A DNA stretch of 64,000 nucleotides from Erigeron canadensis (Eukaryota > Streptophyta > Magnoliopsida > Asterales > Asteraceae): contig NC_057769.1 of NCBI RefSeq assembly GCF_010389155.1, positions 25,730,735 to 25,794,734 of the forward strand, read 5' to 3'. The first letter of the stretch is position 1. The number at the start of each line of letters is the position of its first letter. Shown piece after piece: positions 24,927 through 43,535 of the stretch. A program made the translations under genes and the position numbers. The notes beneath the pieces are model-generated. The model was not told the DNA's origin. It did not search any database and saw nothing but the letters and a program-made list of their open reading frames with translations.

Positions 24927-25073
24927 CAAATATCATATATCCCTTTCCTAAACCCCTTAAATATCATATATACCCAATTTATAAATTTTCAATACATGAT
25001 GTACAATGGTCTTAAAACATATATTGGGTAAATATGATATTTCATGCTTTAGGAAGGGTATATATGAAATTAA
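24927..25073. mobile_element. Small foldback MITE
   Basis: Arms of about 55-60 bases are inverted copies: AAATATCATATATCCC...CCTAAA on the left and TTTAGGAAGGGTATATATGAAATT on the right, both also sharing ATATTGGGTAAATATGATAT-like segments, separated by a loop of about 30 bases. No coding potential. Confidence 0.5.
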
Positions 25074-25834
25074 CTCTATATTTTAAACCGGTGTTTTGAA
25101 AATGTAAAATCTGTTTTTGCAAACAATCCCTTAATACTTTGATTTAATTATGAGTTAGCCAGGTATTAGCCAAAATGTATTATCAATTGATGATATGTGA
25201 ACTATAATGTACTCATATTTATGCTTTTTATCTCTAATATTCCATGAAAAAAAATTAAAAAGAAAGATTAAGCTTAAAGCAACAGCAACTAAGCTAGTAC
25301 AGAACCTTTTTCTTAGAAAGAGTTCATGCACAAATGACTTTTAAGGACACTTTTAGCTAATTTCATTCCTACAGAAATTCTTTATATTATATAATGAGAT
25401 AACTAAAACCATCAAATAAGCTTATTAACATGTACGTTACTGGATCAGTTGACCTGATAAATAACATATAAGCTATGGTTAAAGAGTCATCAATATCATC
25501 ATTCTGCGACAAAGCGTAATTCTTGTGTATTCTTGTGTCAATACACAATGAAGACGGTCATATAGCCTGTCTATGCGAATAGGATGCCAGGGGGGTCTTG
25601 TATGATAACAATTTTTGCCCATCTATCATGAATTAAAAAAAAACACACAAAAGTCGAATCTAACTTTCAGAGCTTATTGTAAGATAACACATACATATTC
25701 AAAGATATCAAGAACGCATTAGTTTTACATATATACAGATATCATTCCTTTCTAAATACCAAACACAGCATATCAACCCGAGTTAAGATTAAGTACAGAA
25801 AAAGCACCAATACAACTTAAGGATTGCATTACCA
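25074..25834. other. 3' flank of the DRP1 gene
   Basis: AT-rich; the part next to 25835 is the likely 3' UTR of the dynamin gene. No other gene recognised. Confidence 0.4.
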
Positions 25835-27875
25835 TCACCGCACCCATGCCACAGAATCAATCTCATCTCTTGCTGCTTTGTATAACTCGAGTCTTTGAGC
25901 AAGTTCCTGTCTCTGTGACATCAAAGATGGATCTTCATCTAGCAATTCCCCCAGCTCTTTACCCTGAAAATCTCAGTTTTATTCATTATATCGTACAAAA
26001 GTCAACACCTGATTATACGACTTTTTCTCGCCATTTAGTAACCTAGACTCCCAACAATCAAATTCCCATCCACCGATTTAGGCCACAAAAGTAGAAAAGG
26101 AAAATTCGACTAATTTAACTATGAACTTGTCTATCTGGGATGTTTGATGTTACAAACGCGTTCAATAGGTTGATCATGTTGGAAATCACCAGACTAAAGT
26201 GTTTTTGTTCAAAGATTGTAGTCATTGTAATTGTGTAGTATTATTGTATTCTGTAATATTATTGATACATCGCTATTTATTTTGAAGACATGGACCAAAA
26301 AGTGTTGGTGGCCAACTGATCCCAACTTGGTCCTTTTTGAACCATATAAAACTACATGTTTCAACCCAACCCATTGTAACATGTTTCAACCCAAACCAAT
26401 ATTCAGATCTTACCATCGCTACCAAGTAGAAAGTTGACCATGTGAAAAATAATTCAATAAAAAGTCATTAACAAGGTCTTAAAGCACACCTCTCTCTTTC
26501 CAATTTGCATGTAGAAGTAATGGAGTAGATTTTGCCTGGCCTCTTTGACTTGACAGTAAACAACTGCCTTTGGAATTGTGTTCTTGAGTGTGTCAGACAC
26601 CATACTGATATAAGAGGATACATTTGAACCAATCCTCCTAAAATGTGCATCTCCATAGCGGTCTCCTAAAGGGTCACCCGGGTTTCCATGTTCAGCAGTA
26701 GGGATTCCACGGTCCGTGGGTGGGGTTTTGCGATCAGCAGATGCAGCCCTGCGATCTGCAGGAGGAGGTGCTGGCCCACCTTTCTCCATATCTTGAGGAA
26801 GTCTTCTAAAGAAATCGACTGTCAGATAAGAAGACTCCTGCTCCACCAATCTAGCAACTGTCTTCTTACTTTCTTCCCGGAATTTTTCTAATGCTTCACC
26901 AGCAGCACCAGACAAAGCAGCCTGAAGCGAAGGAAACCGCCTTAACTCCTGTTTCAACAACCTCACGTTTTTAGCGAGAATCCAAGTTTTATATTATATC
27001 ATAAACATGTGGGTTTCTCAAGTCTGACCTCAGTTTCTCCAATTGACTTCCTGACAAGTTCTTTTAGGACAAAATGCACCTGAAAAATGATATATGAGCA
27101 AGCTGCACGTAGAACATTAACATTTGACTACGTGAGTGAGTTTGCTCTAGATGAAACTATAGAGGTGTACGGATGGGAGTGATTATGTGACTTTAAACAT
27201 GCAAGATCAGATAATTAGCTGTAAACATGTTGTGGAAGATGGCATTTGGATGAGCTTTTGCTGTTGGAAAATATAGTAATCAGATAATGAAATAGTAAAA
27301 TGAGCAAAATCCGACATTCTTGTAGAGATGTCTTGTGAAACTTGAAATAGAAGTCGCTCGAATTAAGTTAGAAGACGATAAGTACTAAATAAGTAAATTC
27401 AATTTACCCTTAGATAATTAGTTTTGTTGCAACTATTATGAAACAGATCATTTGAGCCATAGATAACTAAAATATAAGAAGTGGAATCTGTTTATTTAAA
27501 CATTTAAAAGTGATTCAAAATGCACATTCAAATACCACTTATAACCAACTTGAAATTAGAAGTAGAACCACTTACGGCATCTACTGAGGCTTCAGCTGGT
27601 CCCTTAAAATAACTTAGAGACCCCTCTATGAGACGTCGATAACCTTGTTCCGGAGCAATCAAGTGAGGCTGATATCCATCTGACTCTGAAACAATTTTCT
27701 TCACATTTGGTAGGGAAAGATGCCTGTCAAATGGAAGTTTTTTCAAAGCAGCAGGAAGCTGGTTGTCAAAAACTCCATATATTCGGTCACCTCCAGGCCG
27801 TCTAACACAAGACCACATAATTTGTCAGTATAACATCCCTATAAACTAATAAAAGATCCCACCTAATGAATACAA

Positions 27876-27920
<45 letters not shown>

Positions 27921-30900
27921 GGGATACAGCAATACTTACCCTCCATCTAGATGCTCCTTAAATATTTTGTCAAATGCACGGCAAAGTTCCAATATTGTAT
28001 ACAGTTTAGCCTGAAAAAGAGCATTTAGGTTAAGCAAAGACAGTAAGGTTGTAACCTGAACAAAGGTAACCAACTCCGCTTACCAGTTTAAAGACAGTAA
28101 GACTGTAATGCATATAACTAGAGGTAGCAACATGTGAACATCGAGTAACAGGTCAAAACATGTTCTGGTTGTAACGAGTCATATTTTGTTTGGGTTGACT
28201 AGCAAACACTATGTCCATTTTTAAATAATTATTCATAGATACGATAATTTATTTCACTCAAACCAAATAGCAGGTGGCATGCGTTAGAAATAGAATTTGG
28301 AGACATTGAACCCACTTAAACTTCATATTTTAGCAGCTATATTTTTTGACTTGACCCATTTGGGATGGTACACAATCCGAAGTGGCACTTTAATGAATAT
28401 AAAGGGTTCAAATTGCAACTCTAACATATATAAATACACGCAGAAGTGTCTTACCCCATCATCAACGGCAACTGGTCTCCCAAGACGGTCCAACTCTGCT
28501 TCCATCTCATCAATACCTTTGTTTATCAAAGAAATGATACCTGGTATTTTTGCTTTAATTACAGATTCCAGATGCTGCATATAAAAATCATCCAAGGTAA
28601 TAGTCAAGTTCTTTTACAATACTAAGACCACCGCTGTTATCAATATAGTGCTTGACAAAACACAAGTCTATACACACTGAAATACTTGACACTTCCTCAT
28701 CCGGGTAACAGAATAACAGATACTATACATGTAAAACACAGGTAAACAAATTCAAAAATGAAAGTGCAGAAACAATAGCATACCTGGGAGAGAAGTTTTG
28801 CAAGATATTCAGAACCCATTTTGCTAGCCAAGTGTCCATAGTCAGGACTGGTATAAAAGTACTCTTGCTCCCTTCGCCTTGCATAAGTCATATCAGTATT
28901 TTTCATAATATCAGCTTGGGATCTATTCACAATCCCCACCCATGGATGTTGGAGACGATAAGCTCTGCCTTCAAGGACCTTAAGATACGAAGACATCAAC
29001 ATCAGCAACGAATATGTGAAAAAGTGAACTTTCAACCTGTAACTTCAATTTAGTGAAAAAAGGAAAACAGGTCTCACATCTAATGCATTAGTTCCTTTGT
29101 CCATCAGATCAAGCTTAGTTAACACACCAAAAGTCCTTTCACCTGCAAAGTCACGGAGTTCTATAAGATAAAAAAGCACGGATATTGGAGTTAATAAACA
29201 AATCAACAGGGTAAGCATACTGCATACCTGATGGATCCACCTCCTTAGCAAGTTTCATAGCATCGGATGTTGCAATATCTTGGTTGGCAGGAGATATTGC
29301 TAATATGATGGAGTTGGGCTGAAACTCGTACAACCATCAGCGTATGTCAGAACTAACGACATGCAATGTGTTTCTTTTAACTAATCATATAACTAAATTA
29401 CCTTCTCGACATATGCTCGAACCATCTTTTCTATGTCTTCTACTATAGTTTCAGGTTGTCCTTCTGCAAATATATAGGCTCTCCGAGTCAAATGAAGCTC
29501 AGATCGATTAGCAAATGCAACAATAATCATTGAAGATAGAGAAACTTACCAACAGCAACTTTGGTCAATCCAGGTAAATCGATTAAAGTTAAGTTGACAA
29601 CTGGTAGAGCAAAGAAACCACAATACGGATTCAGTATCACATAAAAAGTAATAATATGACAATATTGGTTAAAAAAAAAGTACCCACCTTTAGGGGAGTA
29701 TATGCTAAGATGGATTGGAATCGGAGATATTTGTTTTGACTTTCCAGTGATTCTATCTGTTTCATCTTCAATCTCTTTCCTTACCAAAGCTGTGAAAGAT
29801 ACTTGTTCTAAGTAAACTATTCTCCACAAAAAACTGATAATTTGCATTATTCATTACATAAAAGAAATCAGTTGAGCATCACTTCACATACAGAAATCAG
29901 TAAATCGCCTGCGTGGAATATGTCCAAATTCAGCATACTCTTCTCCACCATCCGTTTTATGTAACTGCAACACCAATGGCCGCCTTGTGACAATACCTGT
30001 AATAGCCATGAATGGTTGATTCGATATCTCAAATTAACACCAAGATATTTATAAAAAAGCAAAAGTATACTACAAATCGAACTAGTAACTAACTTACCAG
30101 ATCCTCTAGGAAGAAAATCTCTCCCAACAATGCTTTCCAACACCGATGACTTTCCAGAACTCTATTATCAACTCAATTGCATCAACAGAATGCAAAAATA
30201 ACTAAAGAAAACATTTAAGCCTCCCATAAACCATCCCCATAAAGGGCTTTATAAAAATAGACAACGAATTAAAAACTCAAACGTGCATCGAGCCAAGTGT
30301 ACTAAATACAACATCAGGCTTCAAGCGGAGAGATTTAAATACTAACATAAAAAAGGAGAAACTAAGAGAACACAAATACAGAATACCTACAAGGCTACAA
30401 GTAAAAGCCAAACATCAGTTCAAGCTAACATCATGTGAAATAAAAATATTCTAGGTGTTTTGTAACCAATATCTAAAGGCAGCTTGGTTTGGAGACTGAT
30501 TGGCAGATCAATTTTGCTGCAGCTCTATAATACATTTGGAATGAAAAAAACATGAGAGTCTCTAATATGTCAGGTCATCTACGAAGTGGTGATAATTGAA
30601 GACGCAGCAATCAACTAACGTGGCAAAAGGTGCAAGGTTATGGCCGAGTAGTTAGATTAGGTGTCAGATAAAGATATAGTCGGCAACTCGGCATCATTTC
30701 CTTAGCATAGCCTATCTATTCTGAACACGATGCATTCAGATAGTCTTAAATTTCAATTCTCCTTCACTAAGTGAGCTTGATTTACCTCACATGATTCGCA
30801 AAGATTCAAACTTTTGTTCGGTCGATCATATCTAAGCGTCTGAAATAATTTGTCTCACATTGTGTATTGGGCACACCCACATTAATTTCGAAAAATATAC

Positions 30901-31165
30901 TTTTATCTCCTCAAAACCTCCCCACCAACTTACTCCTTCCTTCTGTTCCTAAATATTTATCCACTTAAAAACAACAACAGAACTCAGGTTTAAAAAAAAA
31001 GTAACTATTACAGCTTACTGTTTTACTTTGCCATATATCTAAAATAATACAAAAACTTAACAATTATTATTTTTTTAGGATATATTAAAATAATAAAAAA
31101 AATGTTAATGTAATTCATACAAAAACTCAACTTTCCTTTAAGGGATTACAGCAACTAAAAACAAC

Positions 31166-31219
<54 letters not shown>

Positions 31220-31514
31220 ATATATATATTTATGTTAGACTTTTAACAAATGTAAAATAATAATAATAATAATAATAATACGGGGTAATAGAGTAATATT
31301 AATACAATTTCTGTAAAGAAAAAAAACTTAAAAAAAAAAAAAGAAGAAGAAGAGGAGGAGGAGGAGAAACCTGGCCGCCAACAACGACGACGGAAGGAAG
31401 GGCATCCCAAAGAGAATTCAAGGTGGAATCACCGCCGCCATAATCACCTAATTTCGTACATGCCATTTGTATTTTATTCACAAGTCCAATTAAACTCTCC
31501 ATCCGAGCCGTCAT
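25835..31514 (-). CDS. DRP1: Dynamin-related protein 1 (DRP1C/1E-like), fifteen coding exons
   Basis: Coding exons in gene order: 31514-31371, 30161-30098, 29996-29892, 29789-29688, 29600-29550, 29463-29402, 29318-29228, 29142-29078, 28978-28784, 28574-28455, 28010-27940, 27801-27576, 27079-27029, 26948-26490 and 25963-25835; phases all agree and give 644 residues. The N-terminal GTPase domain holds the P-loop GGQSSGKSS, the switch motif [12 protein letters not shown] and the nucleotide motif TKLDLMDKG. The middle domain follows ([31 protein letters not shown]) and the C-terminal GTPase effector domain ends [10 protein letters not shown]. There is no pleckstrin or Pro-rich tail, as expected for the plant DRP1 group, which acts in cell-plate formation, endocytosis and membrane scission. 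The product is 20-30 residues longer than usual because of a repetitive ADRR/ADRK/TDRG segment in the variable region before [15 protein letters not shown]. Confidence 0.92.
27879..27917. repeat. GA microsatellite in a DRP1 intron
   Basis: About 19 GA units lie in the intron between coding exons 11 and 12 of DRP1, close to the donor site of exon 11 at 27940. Length polymorphism is likely. Confidence 0.85.
31180..31230. repeat. TA microsatellite in the first DRP1 intron
   Basis: Two TA runs interrupted by one TTA, preceded by a CAA run, followed at about 31260-31280 by an AAT run, all inside the first DRP1 intron. Confidence 0.8.
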
Positions 31515-33116
31515 TCTTTCTTTAGTATTATTATTTGTTACTACTTTGTTTGAAGGATAATAACAAGAACAAAAAGCAGGAAAACAAGAAAGAAGAAGAA
31601 GAAGAAGAAGAAATATAAAATTTTTTGACTTGACTGTCTGTGGTTAGAATATTTGTCAAATAAGGGCAGTGGATTTATTTAAATCTATTTATGCGCTCCT
31701 TTTTCTATTATTATTATGGTCTCGTGGGCAAGTTTTAATTATTACGGAGTATTATTATTTGTTTTTGTTAGTAAAGTATTATATTTAAGATGAGTTTATT
31801 TAATCAATAATAGAAAGATAGAATGGTCTATTTATCAAAGTTTATGTAAATCCTTTTTGGTTCATGTTTTATTTTGTCATTTTCTGATATTTTGATTAGA
31901 AAAATAGAATGGTCTATTCTTCAAAATTTCAAAATCATACCTTTCTTGTTCAAATTTTCAAAAGAAGAAATGAGAACATCAGTCGAATATCCATAAAAAT
32001 GATGTTCTTTTTGGGTGCTCGAACTAGATGTTTGATGAAAACACAACCAAATTTAAAGTTGCTTTTCTATTTGAAACCAAACAACCCTAAACTCAACATT
32101 TAGGTTAATTACAAAATACTCATACTAGTATTACTATTTTTTATTGGTATACCATACTGTACAACTGTTATAACAGACAGTACAATTATATAATACGTAA
32201 AAATAGTAGATTAATAAAGAGTTGTGATGCTATTATCAATTTCCTTCTGATTTACCTTTATACGTAATTGTGGGGTATCACTGTCTTTTGGTTCATATGT
32301 TAATATATTAGTCTTAACTAGGTGGTGTTTGTTTTATAACTTAATAAAAAATGTCATGATTTAATAAAAAATACTTAATCCATTAAGTAATAAAAAATAT
32401 TTGTTTTTTGACTTAATAAACAAAAAATAAATGTATTGATTTAATTCATACAGACATTATTTATCCATTTATTCAACTATGAATTCAATCACTAATGGTT
32501 ATTTATCCATTTACTCAAATATGAATTCAATCACTAATGGTTTAAAAAACAAATGCCTCCCTTATTTGGTCTGAAATCACCCAACTCAACCATTGTAAAT
32601 TAGTAAATTACCAACATCAAATCATTTTTGCACTTGATCATTAACCAGAATCAATAAACAAAATCCAAATTCTGTGTTTCCATGTTTGTTTTTCACATCG
32701 AAACTAGATATTGAACACCATTACTACCTATTACGAGCCATACAAGTTACACAGATAAGGTTAGAATTACAGAATTCAACTGAAAAGATAACAATGAAAC
32801 GACTAGTAAATTTGAGCAGACAGCATTCGAAACTTAAGCACTCTACAAAAGAATTTTACATTGTCAACAAGTCTAGATAACAGTTTTAATGCTATTGTTC
32901 TTATTTTACATGTTGTATTGAGCGTGTATTCATAACACAGGAAAAAAACTTGATGTATGAATTCTAAACACAAGTCAACCTCACAAACCAGTGTAAGTTT
33001 ATACTTCATCAACTACATCACGATGTTTGACCAAAGATCGTATGAGCAAACTATGCAACAAAAAGGTCAAGTTTCACTTGCCATCTTCTTTTCCCAGGTG
33101 ATGGAGCATTCAGCAA
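31515..33116. other. DRP1 promoter region and NAD-ME1 3' flank
   Basis: DRP1 and NAD-ME1 are both on the minus strand, so this spacer serves as promoter for DRP1 and downstream region for NAD-ME1. An AAG run (31592-31612; TTC on the sense strand) lies in the likely DRP1 leader, as often in plant genes. A MITE-like patch occupies about 32325-32560. The other small frames are unsupported. Confidence 0.5.
32457..32540. repeat. 42-bp tandem duplication within a MITE-like patch
   Basis: Two copies (32457-32498 and 32499-32540) of a unit starting TTATTTATCCATTTA and ending CAATCACTAATGG differ at about two positions. They sit in a stretch whose ends, GGTGTTTGTTTT and AAAACAAATGCCTCC, look like degenerate MITE terminal repeats. 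Confidence 0.7.
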
Positions 33117-38675
<5,559 letters not shown>

Positions 38676-39110
38676 CCTCGTATTATTTTTTGTTTTTTCA
38701 ATTCAATGAATTGTGTGTGTATGTAAAATATATAAAATAATGTGTGTGTGTGTTTGCCCTTATAAGAATTATGAATTATGATGATTGGGGAAAAAGATCA
38801 GTGTATGAGAGTGGTAAGAGTAACCATAAATAGTTGCTGTTTTTAGGAGGTTCAAGATTTACGGTTTTGTCTTTGACTTTTTATTGATTTTGGAGTCAAC
38901 GGATTTTTTTTTGTCTAATTTTATTTCTTTGCTTTTAATGGGTGTCGGCCAATTTGAAGGATGGAAGGCGACGGTCTTGATGGGCAAAGTAAAGGTGACC
39001 ACACAAAAGTTGAATCATGATTCGTAAATACGCATGAATATATATCATTTGAAAACTATGTCGAACGACCCTCCAAAATCTAAGCAGTAGCTTCTTCACT
39101 TAAATTTGTC
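38676..39110. other. NAD-ME1 promoter region
   Basis: Upstream of the NAD-ME1 start on the minus strand. It holds a GT run near 38740-38752 and A/T-rich sequence. No TATA box could be chosen confidently. Confidence 0.4.
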
Positions 39111-39118
39111 ATTTTAAT

Positions 39119-40527
39119 CAGTGGCGGATCTATGATTTTAACTTACGTAAGTCCTTGATTTTAGCTTGACGACTTAGTTCAAGCAGCGAAAATAAATTAA
39201 ATAAGGTTGAGGCAACTTATCGGCTCACAGATACATATATAAACATGAATTCGATTTAGGGGCGCTTTTACATTGTTAATTATGCATACATACATAGCTG
39301 TTAAACTTTTACAAGTCATGAGTTGACTGTTACGAGTCGAGTCAATTTACACCGAAAATAGTCAACTCGTTAGGTGACTCGTTTTTATCCAGATTTTTGC
39401 GAGTCCCTATGCAAATTTATAATTATTTTAAACTTATATAAACTTATCGTGTCACACAATTTTTCTTTTACATTTTTACTTTAAAATATGACAAAAAAAA
39501 GTTATATTGCATATATATATATATACGAGAGTAAGTACCCGCGCATTGCGGCAATAAGATGGTGGGATGATAGGTCATAAAGTGTGATAGCCAAAGGCCT
39601 TAACCGTACGGGTTCCGCCCTCGGATTTAAAAATTCATCGAAAGTATATCGAATGACATTTCTAATAAAAGAGCATGAAATTTTAAAAACACCCATATGA
39701 TTTTTATAATTTATCGATGTACAGTTTGTGAGATAAAAGATTTTGAATGAATTGGGGGAGTAAATGATTTATGAAGGAGAGAAAAAAGATGATTGGTTGA
39801 GATTTGAGGAGAGAGATATGGTGTTTGGTAATATAGAATTGATAGAATGAGCATTTTGGGAAAGTAAATGTTGAAACTTAAAATTTAGAAAGGGGGATTT
39901 TGCTATATAATATAGTATAGAGGGTAATGATCTTTCCTAATCTCACCCCCTAATTTATCACATGTCACAATCCTATTAATTAGGAGAATTTTTAGGCTAA
40001 TAATTTAGGAGGATTAATTATTACCCAAAAATAGAAAAACAAATCTTGTTTCATATGGAGTATTTAATCAGACTTGTTCAAATAAGAGTTGTGCTTTTTG
40101 TTAAGAAACATATACATTACAAGTTGTAAGCAAATGGATAAAAAAGCATTGGGTGGACACTTTTACAATTTAATTAATTTTAATTAAAAAAAAGGCATGA
40201 CAGTACTCTTGGTTTTTGGAGTGACAGGTGCTTCACTAGCATTAAATAAATACTTATCTTCTCTGTTCCAAAAGTACTTCATCTTCCTCTTTAGACACTT
40301 TTACAGTCGTCGAAAATTTTCTTTTTTACAGTCGCCGGAAATTTTCTTTTTTTTCTTCCTTTTCTCACCATTAAGCCTGAATGTTTATACAAAAATAAGA
40401 TGTCAAGGTAGGTCCTGACCAAATTTGTAGGTAGGTCCTTGAACAAATTATCACATAACCTCTAAATATTTTTCGAAACTTAGGTAGGTCCTAGGACCCA
40501 CCTTCTTATATGTTGCGTCCGCCCTTG
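39119..40527. mobile_element. hAT-like non-autonomous element with a nested repeat
   Basis: The left end CAGTGGCGGATC and right end (reversed CAAGGGCGGACG) form an imperfect terminal inverted repeat of hAT type. The flanks are ATTTTAAT (39111-39118) and ATTTTAAC (40528-40535), an 8-bp target duplication with one mismatch. No transposase is encoded. A Helitron-like repeat (39524-39922) is inserted within, and the right third repeats the word GGTAGGTCC several times. Confidence 0.6.
39524..39922 (-). mobile_element. Helitron-like repeat nested in the hAT-like element
   Basis: On the minus strand it runs from CTATACTATATTATATAGC to a hairpin segment GCCGCAATGCGCGGGTAC and the end CTCTCG before TATAT. 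It is nearly the same as the copies at 49.4 and 49.9 kb, sharing GGGTTCCGCCCTCGGATTT and the TCGATGTACAGTTT stretch. No protein is encoded. Confidence 0.55.
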
Positions 40528-40535
40528 ATTTTAAC

Positions 40536-41062
40536 ACAACACACTTACACACCCTTATCACACCTTATCAAGGATGTGAACATCTATTTTCACCTCCTAT
40601 TTTTCTACTAGAAGGATTGCTCGTGGATAACGACGGAGACGATAATTCCTCCTACTTTTATCCGTGTTCTTGAGTTTAGAGTTTGAGATTTATGATTAAC
40701 TACAGAAAGTGTTATAATTTTGGTGAATACTTGAAATCTATTTGATAGTTAATTAATGGCACCAGGAGACTTCGTGACTAGGGAATTAAATATGGATTAC
40801 AAAAATACCTGCACTCGAAAGGGAATTCGATGCCCGAACCCCGTTTTACCGGGAATTTCCTAGTTGACCGGGGATGGGAAACCATAAATCTCCGAACCTA
40901 AAAAAATTATATATATTTAGTATAATCACATTAAGTTTTCTTATTTGTTAGAATCACTTTAAGGTTAAAACTACTTTATTTAAAACTTTATATGTATCAC
41001 ACTTTATTCATCGATTACTTAACATAGATATTAGTTTGTATATAAAACTATATTTATCTATA
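40536..41062. other. Intergenic DNA between two repeats
   Basis: No gene recognised. A short GGGAATTCGATGCCC-like patch near 40817-40875 has the look of decayed transposon DNA. Confidence 0.3.
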
Positions 41063-41511
41063 TCTATACTATATTATAAAGCAGATTTCTTTTAGATTTT
41101 CAACATTAAACTTAAAATATTCAATATTGATTTTAAGTATCTCCCCAAAATGTCCCTTCTATCTATTCTATATTTACCTAAAATAATTATAATACCCTTT
41201 CTCTTTTCTCAAATCTCAATTAATCATTTTTTTCTCTCTCCCCCATAAATCATTTTATTCTTTTAATTCATTCAAAATCTTTTATCTCAAAAATTGTACA
41301 TCGATTAATTATAAAAATTATATGAGTGTTCTTAAAATTTCATGCTCTTTCATTAGAGTGGTCATTCGATATACTTTCGACGAATTTTTAAATCTGTGGA
41401 CGGAGCCCGTCAAATAGATTACCCCATCACCGCCACCGCCACCGCCACCGCCGTTACATCACCACCCCACCATCACCTCCATCATCGCTGCATGCGCGGA
41501 TACTGTTCTCG
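41063..41511 (+). mobile_element. Helitron-like repeat, plus orientation
   Basis: Starts TCTATACTATATTATAAAGC and ends GCATGCGCGGATACTGTTCTCG, opposite to the copies at 39.5 and 49-50 kb. Near its 3' end it has an expanded CCGCCA trinucleotide-type run (about 41427-41452). Same family as the 49-kb array; no coding sequence. Confidence 0.55.
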
Positions 41512-42197
41512 TATTTTATAAAACAAAAAGATCGAACTACACATTATAGCTATTTTTTACTTTTATGAATTTAGGTTTATTCCAAAAAAACAAAAAAAAA
41601 ACACGATTACCCGATGGAGATCCCGATACCCGACGGGGACAGGTATAGGAATGTAATCTAATTTCCTAACGCGGATGGGGATTGCATGTAGGAATCGGGG
41701 ATGGGGATGGAGATTGAGATCCCAATGATAGCCGCCCCATTGCAATTTCTAAAATTAAGGAGTGGTGCTATGACAAGTATAATAGGTTTCTTCTCAAATT
41801 TAAGGTGTGTAATAAAGTATGAGAGTTCTCCCGACTTCAATGGTGTGAAATTAGAGGCATGCCAATTGCCGATGATAGCATAGAATATAGAATACAAGAT
41901 CAATCATGAGTTGATATGGATACGTTATTCCTCGAGTAAAAGTGATTTGCACCATTTGGAGTCCAACAACCTTTGGCATGTTGGATGATACATCGACCAT
42001 TAATCAACGACAAACTTGACGTTTAGCTAGATCCCGAATGCAACTTAAGGTGTGTAGATACCAAAACTAATTAAGGTTGCTAAGATCACTCATAGATCAC
42101 CTTTTTTAAATTTGCATAAGAACTTTGCAGCAATACACATTGTTTAAATTAATACGTTTAAAATTACTTAGGCTCGGGTTACTTGATGAATTGGTAG
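41512..42197. other. Spacer left of the first gypsy element
   Basis: Contains a GGGGAT-rich patch around 41632-41712 and AT-rich DNA. No gene recognised. Confidence 0.3.
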
Positions 42198-42590
42198 TGT
42201 TTGTACAATGGATTAGGTCAAGAGATTTGGAGGTGTTTGATGGATTGGACGGCGATTCCCTGTTGGTAGGAGTCTTCCTCCCTTGTACGCCGGTTTAGTT
42301 ATGTTTAGATCTCTTAGGGTTTTGCCCGTGGATCGTGTATGTGTTTTAGGGTTTTGCCGTAGTAGGCATCATGATAATGATTAGGGTTTTCCCCCTTTTA
42401 TAACTGCTTTTTCGTGGAGAATAAGTCTCTCACACGTCTTTTATCTTTGGTAACGATCTCCTTTATTTAAGGAAGTGATATGATCGTATCTTTTTGTGTT
42501 TATCTTCTTTTCCCCAGGCTATGTGATATCCTGGGTGACCTTTAAGCTACCTAGGGTGAGGCTTTATTCTGGGTGACGGTGGGTACACCA
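42198..42590 (-). repeat. 3' LTR of the first gypsy element
   Basis: 393 bases, beginning TGTTTGTACAATGG and ending GGGTACACCA on the plus strand. By eye it differs from the partner LTR by about 15-20 changes, implying an old insertion. It contains several TTAGGGTTTT words. Confidence 0.8.
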
Positions 42591-43133
42591 TCAAGCCCCC
42601 CAGACTAATAATATGATATGCCAAGATCATGTTGTTAATCTTAGCCGAAGATGTAATGCTAGCCATCCTTCCCCCTATTTATGGGGGGTTCGTGACTTAT
42701 TCCCCAAGTAGGGTTTTTCGGGCCATGTATATCACTTCTAAGAATAAGGGATTTTATTTGATCTTCTTTCCTAAGATATAGGATTCTTGATAAATGTAAA
42801 TATTTTCCTTGTTTATCGAGAGTGAAACGTACCCTTCAAGCATACCCTGCGTGTTTGCATCAGGGAGTCCGCTGTCTTTCAGAAGGCTATTGAGAGGGAC
42901 GATTTCGTACGAAAATGAATCTTGAATGGCCCTTCTTGCAAATTGTCGATAGTTCGTCCTGTATCCCTATATAAGGTAAGCAATTGGATTCGGGGTTTTG
43001 TTTTTCACTTTTGTTGATGGATTCCATAAATAAATAAATGAGGTAGGGTTATCGGAAAAAGAGGAGTGTTTTCTGCAAGTATGGCCGGATAAAGACTATT
43101 GGCCAGAAGTTTAAGCTCGGTGCTAGGTCGTAT

Positions 43134-43502
43134 GTGGATATGATAAAAATTCGCCGATTGGAGTCGGATCTGGAAATCTTGAAGCGGCGTTCTGAAGGTT
43201 GTGGCACGTACGCTGGTTTTGCCTCTGTTTCTTCTGACGATTGCTCCTCCGATGTTCAAAATTTGAAGCGAGCTCTAGATATTAAAGATATCCAGCTGCA
43301 GACCGCTCGAGATGGGATGGTGAATAGAGAAAATCAGCTGCAACTTCTTCGTTCCGATCTATCAGCTCTGCAGGTGAAGTATAAGAAGGTAATGACGGAA
43401 GTAATTCCTTTTGTACACCACTTGACCAAGGTGAATCCGCTTTCCGGGAAGTCTCTTGTCGACCAAGCTGCTTGTGAAGATTTTGATATTTATAAAATAT
43501 GA
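43134..43502 (+). CDS. Antisense extra ORF of the Tat element
   Basis: This 122-codon frame reads on the strand opposite to protease and integrase, between integrase and the 3' LTR. The predicted chain is highly helical and charged (RRLESDLEILKRR, NLKRALDIKDIQLQTARDG, ENQLQLLRSDLSALQVKYKK), resembling a coiled coil. The same frame continues upstream without stops for at least 15 codons, so the true N-terminus may be earlier. Some Tat elements carry an antisense ORF of unknown function in this place, which is the best explanation. It is not a host gene as far as I can tell. Confidence 0.5.
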   Translation: MDMIKIRRLESDLEILKRRSEGCGTYAGFASVSSDDCSSDVQNLKRALDIKDIQLQTARDGMVNRENQLQLLRSDLSALQVKYKKVMTEVIPFVHHLTKVNPLSGKSLVDQAACEDFDIYKI

Positions 43503-43535
43503 CCGGATTCGTCGGTTGGGTCATAGTCATGTTCT

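Noticed and set aside
42300..42405. TTAGGGTTTT words resembling telomere repeats
   Set aside because: They are part of the LTR and occur in both LTRs with other sequence between; not an interstitial telomere array.
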